Shown one piece after another: positions 1 through 9,696 of a stretch of DNA of 64,000 nt. The notes beneath the pieces were generated by a model that did no database searches, was not told where the DNA came from, and was given only the letters and a program-made list of their open reading frames with translations. The stretch covers positions 1,116,001 through 1,180,000 of the forward strand of contig JAJFPB010000001.1 of NCBI GenBank assembly GCA_020881915.1. Reading direction: 5' to 3'. The position numbers and the translations under genes are program-made. The stretch's first letter is position 1. Each line of letters opens with the position of its first letter. This stretch comes from Paramyrothecium sp. XJ0827 (taxonomy: Eukaryota > Ascomycota > Sordariomycetes > Hypocreales > Stachybotryaceae).

Positions 1-1854
1 GCTCAGAGTTTTCCAAAGCGCATGGCGAATGGCATCGCGGCCACGGATCTGTGATTTGCTTCTCCGTCCCCTTAGGATACTTGACGGCCAAGTCCGTTCA
101 CTAGTCACTCTTCCAGGAGTGGCGAGTTGCGGCTGGGTTTCGTTGGACCCTTGGAGATGCCTCTTTCGCGGCGACCGTGAATGCGCATCAAGATTGTCTC
201 GGGAAGATTGTTTGGCATGAGCCTCACTAGGCTCTCTACCAGTGGCCGGTAAGGGAGGATCCAAGCCCCCGGGGACGCAGTCGTGCTGTTCGTGCGTCAT
301 ATCAGCGTAGAGGGGCGAGCAGCCGAGCCCATCAATAACGTCGAGAAGGAAACCTCGACAGAGCAAATTCCTCCTGCCTGCAGTCCGCCGAAAGACATGC
401 AGGCTGTCTCCTGCTGCTCGAAAGCGCGAATAGTACTCTTGCTGCCAACCTCCGATGGTCGTGAAGTTCAGATCTTCATACATAGGGGGGTCCCAATAAA
501 GGGCTGGACAAGGACACCAAGACGGGACAAGCTTGTTTACCATACGTTGGTGATCCACCGCTCCTTGGAGCAATATTTCGAGGTTCCCTGTGCAAGTGAT
601 GACAGCTTCGGCAAAGTCCAGAAACACCTCGAGCACAGGTTTGTTGTAATCGGCGTCGATGACTTGGCGAACTCTAGCGTCTACCAGGCCGAGTATCCCG
701 TATACCTTATCTCGGGCATCCAACTGCTTGCACTTGCGACCTATATTAAGGACGGTCAAGAGGGGTGGATGGGGCAACTTGCGATGCTGGTACCCTTCCA
801 GCTTCATAAAGACTTCGGCTCGTTTAATCAGACTATGCCACTGGAGATACTCCTCCAAGTCCGATTCCACGCTCACATCGAGGCTACCCATGACGGTCCG
901 TACATAGTCCTTGGCGAAACCTAGAGTCCGTAATATATGAAGGTAAAGCGAGGTGAGTAGATGTTCGCTTCCGAAGCAGATACGGGACGTTGTATTGCCT
1001 AGCACGACTTCTTGGACAATCCACATACGGGTCCAATACGACCGTGCCGCGAGCTCCAACATGCCTCTCCAACCAGGTTTGCAGCCTGGGTGGTATCTGG
1101 CCTTGATTGCATCCTCGAGGCGGGCACGCTTTTGAATAACGTCTCTCGTGATACAGTGCACAAGCCTTGGGGTTTCTCTTTGTTGCCGAGGCTCAAGCGC
1201 AGGTCCAAGCCACGAGAGAACTGCAAGCGCGTCTGAATAGATGGTGCCCATGCGCTTTATTTCTGAGCTGCGCTCTGCATCATCTTTCTGATTGATGCAG
1301 ATAGCATCGATCCATATGCGTACGATGCCGTCATCTCCCCACACATTGTGCCACCATGAGCCAATGCCTCTCAATGCAGCATCGAGATTCTTGGTAACAG
1401 TAGTTTCCACCCCATTGATAATGATCTCTTCTTGCAGAGACAGATCGCCCCACTCATATGAAAGAGCGTAGAAATCGCCCCAGCTGTAACGCCTCGCGTT
1501 CCGAAATCTCTCATTCCCAAAGGCAGACTTGAGTGAATGCGAACGGTACCGATCGACGAGCGCCAACCTCTTGAGGAAGGGCGGCCATGGCTTGACCAGC
1601 CCAGTTTCTAAGATATTCTCGATCTGCTGCTTTGTCACATCAGGATTTGTGAAGGAGTCCCACAAGTAGTCTCTATCCCGCTTTGTGACACCCTCTCCAA
1701 TGCGCTGCAAGAATTCGCCATAGTGGTTCGAGTAGCTGTTGAGTGAGACGTGCTCAAGAGTGCAGTGGATGGGCTTGCCATCGGTTGGCCGATTAAAGGA
1801 TAAAACACGCAGCTCATTGCGCGCCCGATCTAGCGGGCGATATTCTAAAACCAT
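1..1854 (-). CDS. HET-domain (heterokaryon incompatibility) protein, truncated by window edge
   Basis: An open frame begins with ATG at 1854 and runs 618 codons to the window edge without a stop, so the C-terminus is missing. The N-terminus has the usual HET lead-in (YRPLDRARNELRVLSF), followed after an insertion by the core motifs in order: ALSYEWGD (about residue 130), RIWIDAICINQ, and YWTRMWIVQEVVLG. These three blocks define the fungal HET domain, which in characterised proteins triggers cell death after fusion of genetically different hyphae. No intron is needed. The last ~120 residues before the edge are polar and basic, possibly disordered. The HET assignment is seen directly; the allorecognition role is family knowledge and most HET genes are uncharacterised. 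Whether the gene is intact cannot be judged because the 3' end lies outside. Confidence 0.88.
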   Translation of the reverse strand, partial: MVLEYRPLDRARNELRVLSFNRPTDGKPIHCTLEHVSLNSYSNHYGEFLQRIGEGVTKRDRDYLWDSFTNPDVTKQQIENILETGLVKPWPPFLKRLALVDRYRSHSLKSAFGNERFRNARRYSWGDFYALSYEWGDLSLQEEIIINGVETTVTKNLDAALRGIGSWWHNVWGDDGIVRIWIDAICINQKDDAERSSEIKRMGTIYSDALAVLSWLGPALEPRQQRETPRLVHCITRDVIQKRARLEDAIKARYHPGCKPGWRGMLELAARSYWTRMWIVQEVVLGNTTSRICFGSEHLLTSLYLHILRTLGFAKDYVRTVMGSLDVSVESDLEEYLQWHSLIKRAEVFMKLEGYQHRKLPHPPLLTVLNIGRKCKQLDARDKVYGILGLVDARVRQVIDADYNKPVLEVFLDFAEAVITCTGNLEILLQGAVDHQRMVNKLVPSWCPCPALYWDPPMYEDLNFTTIGGWQQEYYSRFRAAGDSLHVFRRTAGRRNLLCRGFLLDVIDGLGCSPLYADMTHEQHDCVPGGLDPPLPATGREPSEAHAKQSSRDNLDAHSRSPRKRHLQGSNETQPQLATPGRVTSERTWPSSILRGRRSKSQIRGRDAIRHALWKTLS

Positions 1855-2550
1855 GCGGACGCTACACAAGCACGATTGAGCATTTTAAAAGTTATTGCAG
1901 TGCAAAATTCTGGAGTCTGACTGCTTACAGGGGAAAAGTGTGTTCGACCTCAGCATCTCTAGTCACGTGATGCAACCTCCACGACTCCCTGCCAACTCAA
2001 GCAAGCACATGCAGCAAAAGACCAGCAGCTTAGCGCTATGGACTTATTTGAACGTTGGAATAGACGTCTGGGAACCCAAGTTTGTTGTGACGGGGTCGTA
2101 GTTTCTACGTAAATAAGCTTTGTTTGTATAGTTTGCCATGTAAAGCTATGTAAGCGGGAAGTTTCGGGTGACGTGGTTGTAACTTTCCCCCTTTGAGAAT
2201 TTGATCTGTAGGTTTGCCCATGATGATCACTTAAGACCCTGAACTTTGCAGGAGCATTGTATGAAATTCTTTCTCCCTTCGATTATTCTGATTGTTGGAT
2301 AAAGATCAACCAGAGCCTTCAATCATGCTAACAAACACTGACACTGTTTGGGCAAAGTTCCAACTCGCAGCAACACCTGTTACCGTCAACCTTCCCTCGG
2401 GGTGTTGGAGGGTTTGACCCTGTCGTGAGGTACATAAATATGCGTCCCCCCTCATCTTCCTTATGTTCTTTCTTCGTATAACCCACCACCCGTTGCTCTC
2501 ACGTTTCTAGCGTCCCTTATTCCTTCTCACTCATATATTCAGTGCTTACG
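1855..2550. promoter_or_regulatory. Intergenic promoter region between HET gene and small ORF
   Basis: No gene is seen. The right part looks like a fungal core promoter reading rightwards: a TATA-like tacataaata at 2431-2440, then a strongly pyrimidine-rich tract from about 2450 to 2545 ending at the ATG at 2551. The left part presumably holds the promoter of the leftward HET gene. Confidence 0.5.
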
Positions 2551-2772
2551 ATGGAACAAAATACTTTAACAATTGAGTCGCCGGACGCTCAGGCTCCTCG
2601 CCCCAATATACGGCCCTTGGACGAAATCTTGGATGAAATGCCCGACAAGGCTTTCAAAGAAGGTTTCCTCGCCGGCTATCATGCAGCTTGCTCTTCATTC
2701 TCATGGATAATCCTTCAAAGCTTCATGCCAGTCTCTAGTCCGAATCAGTGGCACTTGATAGACAACCCGTGA
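2551..2772 (+). CDS. Possible small hypothetical protein (73 aa)
   Basis: I do not recognise this protein. ATG at 2551 opens a 73-residue frame ending in TGA. Support for it being real comes mainly from context: it starts directly after a TATA-like box and a long CT-rich leader, a typical arrangement for an expressed fungal gene. The first half is polar with the sequence RPLDEILDEMPDKAFKEG, likely helical; the second half is more hydrophobic (SFSWIILQSFM). There is no signal peptide or known motif. The true 3' end may differ if there is an intron after about 2690. It could be a chance ORF. Confidence 0.35.
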   Translation: MEQNTLTIESPDAQAPRPNIRPLDEILDEMPDKAFKEGFLAGYHAACSSFSWIILQSFMPVSSPNQWHLIDNP

Positions 2773-3894
2773 GGAGAGGAAGGGAAGGCGAGGAATTCCA
2801 GGTCTGGGCTAAACGAAATGACGATGTCTTTGTAGGAGAGGGTGGGCTGGGTAGGGCTTTCAGATGTCATCGCGCGTCCGTCTTCAAAAGTGTTCAAGCT
2901 AGGACTGGTTCTTTGGCATTTGTCTGGAATGACATCTGTACAAAAGAGCGCTCGAGGCAAAAGCTGCTCATTCCTACAGTACGCGAGCCAGCAGGTTCTC
3001 CACCACGCTGATAACGCGGCGCTTGTGATTCCCCAAGACGACTTCTACCAGAAGGAGAGCGCCACCACTGCAAAGGCTTATTCATAACGAATATGGATGA
3101 CGCCATGCCGAGAGATGTATTTCGAATGTGAGATAGGATGATTGTACAGATTCAGTGTGGCTTATCCGAACCTATCCACATGCTTGTCGGACTAAAACAA
3201 GGAACCTTTGTTCAGAATACCTCAGCCAGGCTCACTGTCGGCTCGGCATCCGCCTCAGGAGGCTCAGACCAGATCTGGCTAAAGCGGCGACTGTTCAGTT
3301 CCAAGAGAGGAAACGGAAATACTCGATGTCAGTTTTGGAGTTGTATATTGGATGTGACAATATGGGAGATTAGGGCAAACCCAATCCATGCCGTTTGCGA
3401 ACGGGCGGGCGGGCTGCATGAAGCAAGAAACTTGGTATTAACCAGAGCTACAAGTCTTGGTTGAGTTATTAATATGGCACTGCCTTCTATGGAAGTCATC
3501 TGCTGATCGTTTTGCGTCGCACCCAACATAACGGACCTTAGCTGGCAGAAGTCTGACACTTTTTGGAATTAGGAACATAGGATCGTGGAATAACTTGCGC
3601 ACGTCCGAGTAAAGATTATCGGCTGATACAGCTGCACGTATGGTATGATTAGTATATTCCTGGTGCTATTAGCTAGCGAACGGTACAGGTGTGGACATCA
3701 ATCCACAGCTTGTCTACTGCCTTCCAGAACCTCTCTTTGTGCAATAGCAACATCAGCCCCCCATCTACGGCTGCATCCAAACTAGATAGGCACCGATAGT
3801 ATACTACGAGAACTCTATCACCGGGAGCGATAAAGGTTCACCATTCTCAAGAGTATCATCAAACTGTAGTATTTGCTTTCCAAAGGATCTTTGT
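2773..3894. other. Intergenic, no convincing gene
   Basis: About 1.1 kb between the small ORF and the 3' end of the ligase gene. The short open frames here have no recognisable motif, no good start context and no splice logic, and I see no repeat or RNA gene. Confidence 0.5.
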
Positions 3895-5559
3895 TTATAA
3901 ACGAGGCCGCGTCCTACGTTCCTCCTCTACCGCATCACGTTTGGCCCATTCCTTGACCACCTTCCTCAGGATCTTCCCACTTGCAAGCTTTGGTATCTCC
4001 TTGACGTACTTGACTCCCCCACCTAGCCTTTTATGCTTCGAAACCCTTGACGAGATTTGAGCTTGGATGTCCGACTCCTTAATCTTACCCTCCCATTCGG
4101 GTTGAAGGACCACGTAGGCGCGAGGCAGCTCTTCGCCATGGATGGAGATGCCAACAACCGCGGCATCGGCAACCTCATCAAGCTTCAGGAGGACAGCCTC
4201 AAGTTCAGCAGGAGCAACCTGCAACCCGTTGACCTTGATCAATTCCTTCCTTCTATCGACAATTACGAAGTCATCGTCCTTCACTACAGCGACGTCTCCA
4301 GTTCGGTACCATCCATTGCCCGTCAAGGATTCAGACGTAGCTGATTCGTTCCTCCAGTACTTGAACATCACTTGAGGCCCTCTGATGAGTATCTCACCCT
4401 CTTGGCCCTCGGATTCCACTTCCTGCCCCTCTTCATCGACAAGTTTGGCCTCGGTGTTTGGGAGCAACTTGCCCACCGTGCCCTGACTCGTTTCGTAGCC
4501 TGGGACCAGGGTACCAACGCAAGTAGTCTCCGTCATGCCCCAGCCCTGGGCAACTACGAACTTGAACCTTTGGCAAAGATCGGCCTGTACATTTGGGGCC
4601 AGCGGTGCCGCACCGCAAACCACATGCCGCACACTACTAATGTCGTAATTCGTAGTGTCCCGTCTCTTACTCAGCATGACCATGACCGGAGGCACGACGA
4701 AGAGGGCTGTGATCCTGTAGGTTTGAACGTTGCGAAGTAGATCTTCGAAATGGAATTTTTCCATGATATAAATTGAGATCCTCTGCTTGAGAGCTAAATT
4801 GATGGTCCAAAGCTGCGAGTAGGCGTGGTAGAGAGGTAAGAAACTGACCCATCGCTCCGACTCGCCGCTCGCGCTCGGAGAAGTAGGGTGATGAAATCTT
4901 GCCCAGATAGTTTGAGCCGTATTGGCTACAAGGTTATGGTGTGTAATACAGACGCCCTTCGGCAAGCCGGTCGTTCCGCTTGAAAAATTGATAACGGCCG
5001 TCGTTTTCTTTGAAGCCGCTCCTGAAAGCGAATCCCACTGCCAGTGGGCCGAATCTGCCTCGGTCGCAAGTAAATGACGCCAGTCATTCAGACCTTGCTT
5101 ACCCTGTTCTTGCTTGTCAGAAAATAAGAACAGCTTTTCGAGCGGAATTCCAGCATGCTTTGCAGCGGCCATGCCTGTTGCGAGTACGGAGGGATGGATG
5201 AGCACGATGGCGGCATCGGTCACTTTCATTTGGTAGGCGACTTCTTCAGCCGTGAACGACGGGTTGACGCCGCTGAAGCACCTCTTGGACCCTGCCACAG
5301 CGAGATACGTGATGGGCACGTATATGTGGTTCGGCGTCATTACCATTACGACACTTCCTTCACCAATGCCGTTGTTGTCCAAGCCGGCCGCTAACCTCCG
5401 AACGAGAGCTAGCGCTTGGTCTGCAGAGAGACTCTCATTTGGTGCTGCGGCATTGATCCAGACGGGCTTGTCGCCAAGCCTGCGGTTAGGTGGAAACAGG
5501 TAGGAGAGGATGTTGCATTGCGGAATGTCCAACGCTGGGAATGGGGATCGAAATGGCAT
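3895..5559 (-). CDS. 4-coumarate-CoA ligase-like acyl-CoA ligase (ANL superfamily)
   Basis: A single-exon adenylate-forming enzyme of 554 residues that should activate a carboxylic acid (phenylpropanoid, aromatic or fatty acid) to an acyl-AMP and then a CoA thioester. Visible motifs in order: the phosphate loop SSGTTGLPKGV (about residues 193-203), GWGMTETT (339-346), GWYRTGD (416-422), VDRRKELIKVNG (434-445) and the C-terminal catalytic lysine in ASGKILRK. The ATG at 5559 (MPFRSPFP) is preferred over an upstream in-frame GTG. The protein ends in PRL, a PTS1-like peroxisomal tripeptide known as a variant in filamentous fungi, so peroxisomal location is inferred. Substrate cannot be told from sequence. 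It lies upstream of a bZIP regulator and an enoyl reductase, which may mean a shared pathway. Confidence 0.9.
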   Translation of the reverse strand: MPFRSPFPALDIPQCNILSYLFPPNRRLGDKPVWINAAAPNESLSADQALALVRRLAAGLDNNGIGEGSVVMVMTPNHIYVPITYLAVAGSKRCFSGVNPSFTAEEVAYQMKVTDAAIVLIHPSVLATGMAAAKHAGIPLEKLFLFSDKQEQGKQGLNDWRHLLATEADSAHWQWDSLSGAASKKTTAVINFSSGTTGLPKGVCITHHNLVANTAQTIWARFHHPTSPSASGESERWVSFLPLYHAYSQLWTINLALKQRISIYIMEKFHFEDLLRNVQTYRITALFVVPPVMVMLSKRRDTTNYDISSVRHVVCGAAPLAPNVQADLCQRFKFVVAQGWGMTETTCVGTLVPGYETSQGTVGKLLPNTEAKLVDEEGQEVESEGQEGEILIRGPQVMFKYWRNESATSESLTGNGWYRTGDVAVVKDDDFVIVDRRKELIKVNGLQVAPAELEAVLLKLDEVADAAVVGISIHGEELPRAYVVLQPEWEGKIKESDIQAQISSRVSKHKRLGGGVKYVKEIPKLASGKILRKVVKEWAKRDAVEEERRTRPRL

Positions 5560-6389
5560 TTTGGCAATGTCAAGATGAGCCCGCAGCAAACATGGGAACA
5601 ATGACGGTACTCTTATAGGCTGAGGCACTCAATTTGAGAACCCCAAGGCAATATGTGCTCGATTTAGCTGGACGGGTCAAGATGGATGTCAAGGTTGGAG
5701 ACATGATGCAGCGGCAGCCCCGGACAAACCGTAAGGAACCCACCAATTCCCCGCGGAGCGCCGGGCCAATTCCCGAGGCTGGCTCCACTTGTCTGGTTGC
5801 GGGGTAGATTGCCTTACTTTGCTGTACCGGTGCCTGTGTCGAGCGGCGGCTACTAAGCAAAAACAAAAAGGCTACCTGTGAGATTTTAATTATTTTTATA
5901 ACATTAATCATGATTCAGTAAGAATTCTAATTCGGAATTCTGAAAGAAAACCTCAAAGTTATAGAAGTTTTACGAATGCTGCAGTAACCAATTTAGACAG
6001 GAAATTGCAGTTTCAACATCTAATTACTATCTTAGGTAGTTGCACAGTAAATGCCAGCTCTGTTTCCATGAAAAGGGGCATGTCAACCTTCAATGCCTCC
6101 TGCCCACTGGCACGGACGGATCAAGTGGGGACGAGTTGACAAGAGAGCCTGTTCAAGTGCATTGACATTCACAACGGCTGGCAAGCATCTCGGACTGTCT
6201 CCTAATTCAAACTAGTTAACGCAAGTCAATTGAACAGTTGAACAGTTTGTACAGTAGTTCCTAGGTCGCCGTTTATCCATTCCATGTACCATAGTAGTTT
6301 CCGAAAGTCTCGAACTAAAAACTCCAATAAGAATAAAAGCATGTTCCGATAAATGCGCCTCGACATATGATGCTGTAGCATCTCCTTCA
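5560..6389. other. AT-rich intergenic region
   Basis: Region upstream of the ligase and downstream of the bZIP gene. The stretch 5880-6070 is clearly AT-richer than its surroundings. No gene, RNA or clear repeat is seen. Confidence 0.45.
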
Positions 6390-7843
6390 TCACTCGTTGA
6401 AGTGAACCGACTCCCTAATCGCCAAATCCACAGCCTCCCTTCGAACGCCAGGGCCAACACCCAAGCACACAGCATTTTTCGCAAGGATGGAAATGAGGTT
6501 GTCCAGATCCACTGTCATGCTCATGCCTGACGTTGTAGACTGAGGTGACGGGCCTGAATTCTCCATGGAGAGCCAATCCTGCCCCTGTCCCGCTTCATCA
6601 GAGAACATGCCGGCATAATGGTGATGGGGTGATGTAAAGTCCTTGACTCCGGTGGGCAATTCTCGGCCATCTGGCGCTGTAAAGCCGAAAATCGTCCAAT
6701 CCGAGGTGGAGAGATCAGACTCTGGGAAACCAGGATCAACTTGCGTACCCATATGGTTGGCCAACGCCTGATCACCCATGTCTATTTCGTTTCCAGTGGG
6801 CAGACATCCCAGTTGCAGCTTATCATGCGGGTTCTCTTCTCGAACATAAATTCCACGCTCCGCCAGGTATTCTTCCACATCGCTTGCCTCGAGCCACTCT
6901 CCGTCCATATCTGGCAATGTCGTCTGTAACACAGTCCTAGTGAGCCCGCGTCGCAAACTCTGCAGGTTCGGTGGTGCGGCCCGCGGCATTTGGGACGTAC
7001 TGTCCCCCTCGATCATGCGAAAGGCTTTGGGAAGTGCTTTCTTCACCGAGGGATCCTCGTCGTAGTCGCTCCAGTATCCTTGGCTAAGATCTTTTTGCGG
7101 CCTGCCCGTGGCTTGAATTTGCTTTTTCTGCTGGGCGATTCGGAAGGGAAGTAGTAACAAAGGCAGCATTCCAAAATTGCCAGGCGATCCGGAAGCAATA
7201 AAATCGGTATACTGCTCATAACACAGCTGTAGTAGCTTGTGGGCCAGAGAGTTCATATCGTAGTACTGCTCTTTCAGACGACCGATAGCCGTCGTCTCAA
7301 CCCTGTGGCCGCTTGCAGGATTATGCCTGCTATGCATCCGTGGTAGTGGTTCTAATAAACCACACTGGAAATTCATGTTGGGCAAAGCGGACGGGTCAGA
7401 GTTCTGAACCGAAACGGCCTTCGAGCCGTCATCTGCTTTCGCATCTCTTGTGGCAGCTGCGAGGCCCGATACCGTTCTACTCAAATGGACAGAAACCTCG
7501 CGAGGCAGGGGGCTGTCTCCCTTTTCTGCTATGAATTGCTGCAGATTCGCAAGAGATAGAAGAGCACTTTCAACTGCACTCTCCAGTCTTGCGGCTTTCG
7601 CCTGTGCCGCAGCTAACGTGTTCTGCTTGCGATTTCGATACGAGCGTTGAGCCAGCCTTTGGCGGGACCTCTTGTCCTAAGATACATAAGTAAAGTACAA
7701 ATTAGGAGCGCAGCCTGTTTTTAAGTACTGACCGTAGGCTCGTCTTCATTCTCGATTATACTGTCAGAGAACCGTGGCCGCCCAGGCCTTCGTTGAGGCG
7801 GCGCAGGCTCGGCTCGACATCTCGCAATCTGTCTTGAATCCAT
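6390..7843 (-). CDS. bZIP transcription factor (465 aa)
   Basis: Two exons: 7733-7843 (37 codons) and 6390-7676, joined in phase 0 across a 56-nt intron with GTCAGT donor and CTTAG acceptor. The second exon opens with a fungal bZIP basic region, RQRLAQRSYRNRK (about residues 42-54), followed by a weak zipper/coiled coil to about residue 85. The first exon is basic and proline-rich (RRPGRPR is AT-hook-like). The remainder is long and polar with no domain I can name; I do not clearly see the DUF3425 region common in fungal bZIPs. It is transcribed divergently from the enoyl reductase at 8143 with only 299 bp between starts, so it is a candidate local regulator of that gene and perhaps of the ligase. 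Confidence 0.82.
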
Positions 7844-8142
7844 CTCCAATATTGTGGCTTGTCTCAATGCAACCTTCAATGTCGTATAGCGTACGTGCCG
7901 CTTGATGAGGAGAGGTGTTCTGGACGTTTTACGCCCAATTGGTGTGCTGTGCCACTCGCCAGGATTCGGATCCTGGAGATCTCAGCGTTGCTTATAAATC
8001 CACTTTTCACGCTCGGCCGTCTGAACTCCGTGTTAGTGCCGAACTTGGTAGCCGATCAGCAATTAAGTAGATGATTCCCGATTGTTTATTAGCTATCATC
8101 AAGTCCGTCTTGGCAATGAATTGTTTTCTCAATTAACTCAAG
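7844..8142. promoter_or_regulatory. Bidirectional promoter, bZIP regulator / enoyl reductase
   Basis: The 299 bp between the two divergent start codons. It contains a CCAATTGG element near 7931-7938 and a TATA-like tataaat at 7991-7997, which fits the rightward gene with an ATG about 150 bp downstream. I see no palindromic TGACGTCA or TTACGTAA bZIP site. Confidence 0.6.
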
Positions 8143-9437
8143 ATGGCGCCAACTCATGCTGAAGCTCTGGTTGTTCGGGATAAGAAGTTCGTAAAAGAAA
8201 CCATTCCCGTGCCAGAGCCAGGAGAGCATCAGCTTTTAGTCAAGATTTCTCATGCGGCACAGAACCCTACCGATGGTTAGAAACTGTCCTGTGGAATAAT
8301 TAGTCACTGATTTCAATAACTGATGGGTGTCCTACTTAGTGGGCGGTCTTGATCAGAACTACTATGATGACGGGGCTGTGTTAGGCTGTGACTTTGCTGG
8401 CACGGTCGAACAAGTCGGTTCGGGTGTTGGTCAGGTCGCAGAAGGCGCCGAAATTGCTGGCGTCCTCTGGGGTGGTCAGTGATGGATCATCTTGGGTGGT
8501 TATCATCAGCCATCATGCTAACATCCTTAAAAGGACCTGTCGAGGGCCTGGGAGCATGGAGCGAGTACACGCTGGCGGACGAGCGGTTCAGCTTCCCAGT
8601 GCCCAGCAATATCAACTCTGCGCAGGCCGCAACCATCCCCTTGGCCGCTGCTACAGGAGTACTGGCTCTCTTCTCCAAAGATAGCCTGAACATCGACAAA
8701 GAGACATGTGCCGGAGAGGCTATTCTGATCTGGGGCGGAAGTTGTGGGTCCTCCTATAAGTCTACGTCCATTGAGCGAATCTACTCATACTGTGAGTGAT
8801 TATGGGAAGTTACTGACTGTCCCCTAAGCGAGCGTTGGCCAGTACACCATTCAACTTGCGGCCATCCACGGCTTGATTCCTATCACGACCAGCAGTCCCC
8901 AGCACCATGAATATGTCAAACAGCTGGGAGCACATCACGCCTTCGACTATCGCGACCCCGACGTGGTTGAGAAAATCAAGCAGGTAGCGCCAAACCTGCG
9001 CTACGTCTTTGACACCATCGGAAAAGAAGGAACGTCTGCTACTGCATCCCAAGCCCTTCGTGAAGAGGGCGGCACGCTTTGCACCGTCAGGCCCGGAAAA
9101 GGACGAACCAAGGATGTGGTGAGCAGGACTCACGTTACAGACGTGTTTCTCTGGACAATGTTCAACAAGGAAATTCCCTTTGGGCCCATGACTTTTCCAG
9201 TAGGTTTGTCCACACATTGTTGCATTGCATTGCTGACCACCATGTTAGGCACGGCCGCACGATCATGAGCTTGCTGTTGAATTCTTCCAACAGCTTCCCG
9301 AGTGGTTAAGTGAAGGCAAATTCAAGCCAAACATTCCCAAGATCTACGAGAATGGGCTGGATGATATCGAAACTGGCTACCAGGAACACCGCGACGGGAA
9401 GATCTCGAACTACAAAATTGTTTATAAGATTCAGTGA
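8143..9437 (+). CDS. TOXD-type zinc-independent enoyl reductase / quinone oxidoreductase (MDR family, 345 aa)
   Basis: Five exons: 8143-8275, 8340-8474, 8534-8743, 8829-9199 and 9249-9437, giving a continuous 345-residue medium-chain dehydrogenase/reductase. Diagnostic pieces: HAAQNPTDVGGLDQ in the N-terminal GroES-like fold, LGCDFAGTVEQVGSG, the NADPH loop WGGSSSVGQYTIQLA (created by the exon 3-4 join), GAHHAFDYRDPDVVEKI, and the C-terminal LPEWLSEGKFKPN. The zinc-ligand cysteines of alcohol dehydrogenases are absent, as in stand-alone trans-acting enoyl reductases and TOXD-like proteins of secondary-metabolite clusters. The likely reaction is NADPH-dependent reduction of an activated C=C bond. 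All four introns are 48-85 nt. It is divergent from the bZIP gene. A general stress oxidoreductase is an alternative reading. Confidence 0.87.
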
Positions 9438-9696
9438 TATTAGTTTCTTGTTCTTCTTAAACTGCTGTCCAAGGCAGTCGTTACTTCCACAAGACTTGTG
9501 TATCTCTGTGCAACATCTCGGGCTCAGTGTGTAAGATAAATTGCCTGTCTCTAAGCCAGTGTGGATCAAACGATTCCACCGTTGCCGTCGTTATTCCAGG
9601 TTATTTCGACAGCACTCACATCCTAATCTTGCATGTTAGCAGCTATAATCGATTCAAACGGAACCTACTACTTCCACAAAATCCTGTGCAACAAGC

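Noticed and set aside
283..924. 213-codon plus-strand frame
   Set aside because: It lies entirely antisense to the HET-domain gene, whose motifs are clear.
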